A stretch of DNA of 64,000 nt, taken from assembly GCF_019175285.1 (NCBI RefSeq), contig NC_056527.1:118652133-118716132 (forward strand), in the 5' to 3' direction. Below are positions 62,491 through 64,000 of this stretch, piece after piece; positions within the stretch are counted from its first letter, which is position 1, and every line of letters starts with the position of its first letter. Made by a program: the position numbers and the translations under genes. Below the pieces are notes generated by a model. It was given only the letters and a program-made list of their open reading frames with translations, had not been told where the DNA came from and made no database searches. Source of the DNA: Sceloporus undulatus. Its lineage: Eukaryota > Chordata > Lepidosauria > Squamata > Phrynosomatidae.

Positions 62491-63479
62491 CCGTAACATA
62501 TTACAGTATTATGATGACTTGCAGGGGTAGCTGTGTTTGCCATTTAACAAATCCAAACCAAAACCCACTAGTGATGCCTTTATTGGCCAACTGAAATGCA
62601 CAATATACTAGTTGCAAGTTTCAAAAGGGCATTGGTGCCTTTCGGTTGGCTACTAAAGGTATGATTGATGGATTTTTATTATGATGACTGTTATTCTTAA
62701 CATGTTTACGTTCTCTTCTTCTTCCAAATATTTGCAATGATTGAAAGATCCTGTGCCGGCCTGGCCTGGGAAGGGAGCCATCCTTCCTCCTCCCTGCCTC
62801 CGTCCTCCATGCGCCACCGTCCGCCCCCCCGCCTGGTTCTCAGTGGAGGCTGTGCAACTGCTCCGGCTCTGATCCTGGGCCATGGGGAGCCTTTGGTTTC
62901 CTGGCCCTCCTGGGGCCATTCCTAGAAAGGACTAGCTGTGACAGAAACCTGCCCAGCGGGGATGCAGAGGGCAGCATCAGCGGGGGACAGAGACCCTCAG
63001 ATCTCTCCCAGCAAGGACAGGAGCAAAAGCAAAGGCGTGCCGCTGCTAACTAAATCCTCCTCTGGTAGAAGGACGGCAAGTCTCCCCAGCTCACCCCAAA
63101 ACCCAGCAATCTCTTTGATGCAGCTGCACTTCACTTACTGGCCCAGGGAGCATTGCAGCTCAAAGACACACGTTTATCCAGCTTTATTAGCCACCAAAGC
63201 TTTCCTTGCAAACCACACATCCTGCTTCTTATCCGTAAGTGAGCCGAAGAGGTCCATCTCTTAAGGATGTAAATTGTGATTAAAATGGCACAAGGAAGAA
63301 GGGGCATCGGCATTGCAAAGAGGGTTTTAGTGCTCCCCAAGACTAAGCCAGGCAGCCCTTTCTGTAACAAAAAAAGAGTAATTGCATAGCTCTAGTTTGC
63401 CGGGTCCCCCCTGTGCTATTGGGCATGAACTGATTGTCTGGGTTTAGAACTACTTTTAAAGGGAGGTTTGGCTTTTGGT

Positions 63480-63800
63480 TCTTCATTTAATATTATCAAC
63501 TTTATAAAGATGTTGAACATCACTAGACCCAAGACAGAACTCTGCACCAGCCCTCCACTTATGTCTTTCCAGGAGAAAGTGCAACTGGGGTGAACACTTT
63601 CTGGCTTCAGCCTATGAACCCATTACAGACCCAACTAACAGGAGCACTGTCTCGCCCTCGGATCACTAACTTGCTTGCAAAAACATCATGGGGACCCTGT
63701 CTAACGCATTAGTGAATTCAAGGTATACTACATCCACAGCACTCCCCTGATCTACCAAGCTGACAGCTATCAAAATAAAGAGATGAGATTAGTTTGGCAT
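63480..63800 (-). mobile_element. CR1 LINE RT fragment
   Basis: The plus strand matches the complement of the CR1 block coding the LFNIF region through the 3-prime part of RT (AAGATGTTGAACATCACTAG, CCCAAGACAGAACTCTGCAC). Degenerate. Confidence 0.65.
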
Positions 63801-63874
63801 CACTTATTTTTGAGATACCCCTGCTGTCTTGGCCCTTAGCAATCGCAGCATTTCTTTCTGAGCACATGCAGTTT

Positions 63875-64000
63875 TTGGCCATGGAAACCCACTGGGTGAC
63901 CTTCGGCAAGTCAAACTTTTCCAAGCCCCAAAGAAAGCCAAAGGCACACACCTCCAAACAAATCTGGTCAAGAAACCCCTGTGATGGGTGGGCCTTAGGG
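63875..64000 (+). mobile_element. tRNA-derived SINE fragment running off the window edge
   Basis: GGCCATGGAAACCCACTGGG, GTGACCTTCGGCAAGTC and GGTCAAGAAACCCCTGTGAT follow the SINE body; the tail lies beyond 64000. Confidence 0.65.

Overview
The window is vertebrate genomic DNA: large intron-bearing genes, GT-AG introns, abundant CR1 and L2 LINEs, tRNA-derived and 5S-rRNA-derived SINEs, TIR elements and long (AAT)n, (GAT)n, (TA)n and (CCTT)n microsatellites. The repeat mix, including a SPIN hAT element, points to a squamate reptile, most likely an iguanian lizard. This is an inference from repeats and protein sequence; no species marker is visible.

Three host genes can be reconstructed exon by exon. 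(1) 3.3-24.2 kb, plus strand: a CLC-family chloride channel of CLC-K type. Its 22 coding exons join in frame to 811 codons plus stop. It has Val where the CLC gating glutamate normally sits and Phe where the central pore tyrosine normally sits. (2) 25.5-40.4 kb: ACTL6B (BAF53B), the neuronal actin-like subunit of the BAF remodelling complex. It has 14 coding exons and 426 codons. Exons 5-14 lie on the minus strand at 25.5-36.2 kb, but exons 1-4 lie on the plus strand at 37.1-40.4 kb. A degraded second copy of exon 4 sits at the contig end beside a 25-N gap, so the exon 1-4 block is almost certainly an inverted contig in the scaffold. (3) 51.1-58.5 kb, minus strand: GNB2 (G-protein beta-2). All nine coding exons are in order but carry many single-base indels, which looks like poor consensus sequence rather than a dead gene.

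The CLC gene and ACTL6B are convergent on one gap-free contig, so their linkage is secure. The placement and orientation of everything between 36.6 kb and 43.3 kb, and of the GNB2 contig, is not: this stretch is broken by two 25-N and three 100-N gaps. A small minus-strand exon of an unidentified gene lies at 43.0 kb. A repeat-poor stretch at 43.4-48.2 kb looks like the 3-prime UTR of an unidentified plus-strand gene.

The rest is mainly repeats. They include several cleanly nested insertions (SPIN in a SINE, a foldback element in a SINE, a TIR element in a SINE) and a TIR element whose internal ~107-bp unit has expanded to about 18 tandem copies (26.9-29.0 kb). Regulatory candidates are an NRSE/RE1-like site and paired CCAAT boxes just upstream of ACTL6B exon 1, two RFX X-boxes 2.7 kb upstream of GNB2, and an NRF1/ETS CpG cluster at 0.66-0.79 kb.
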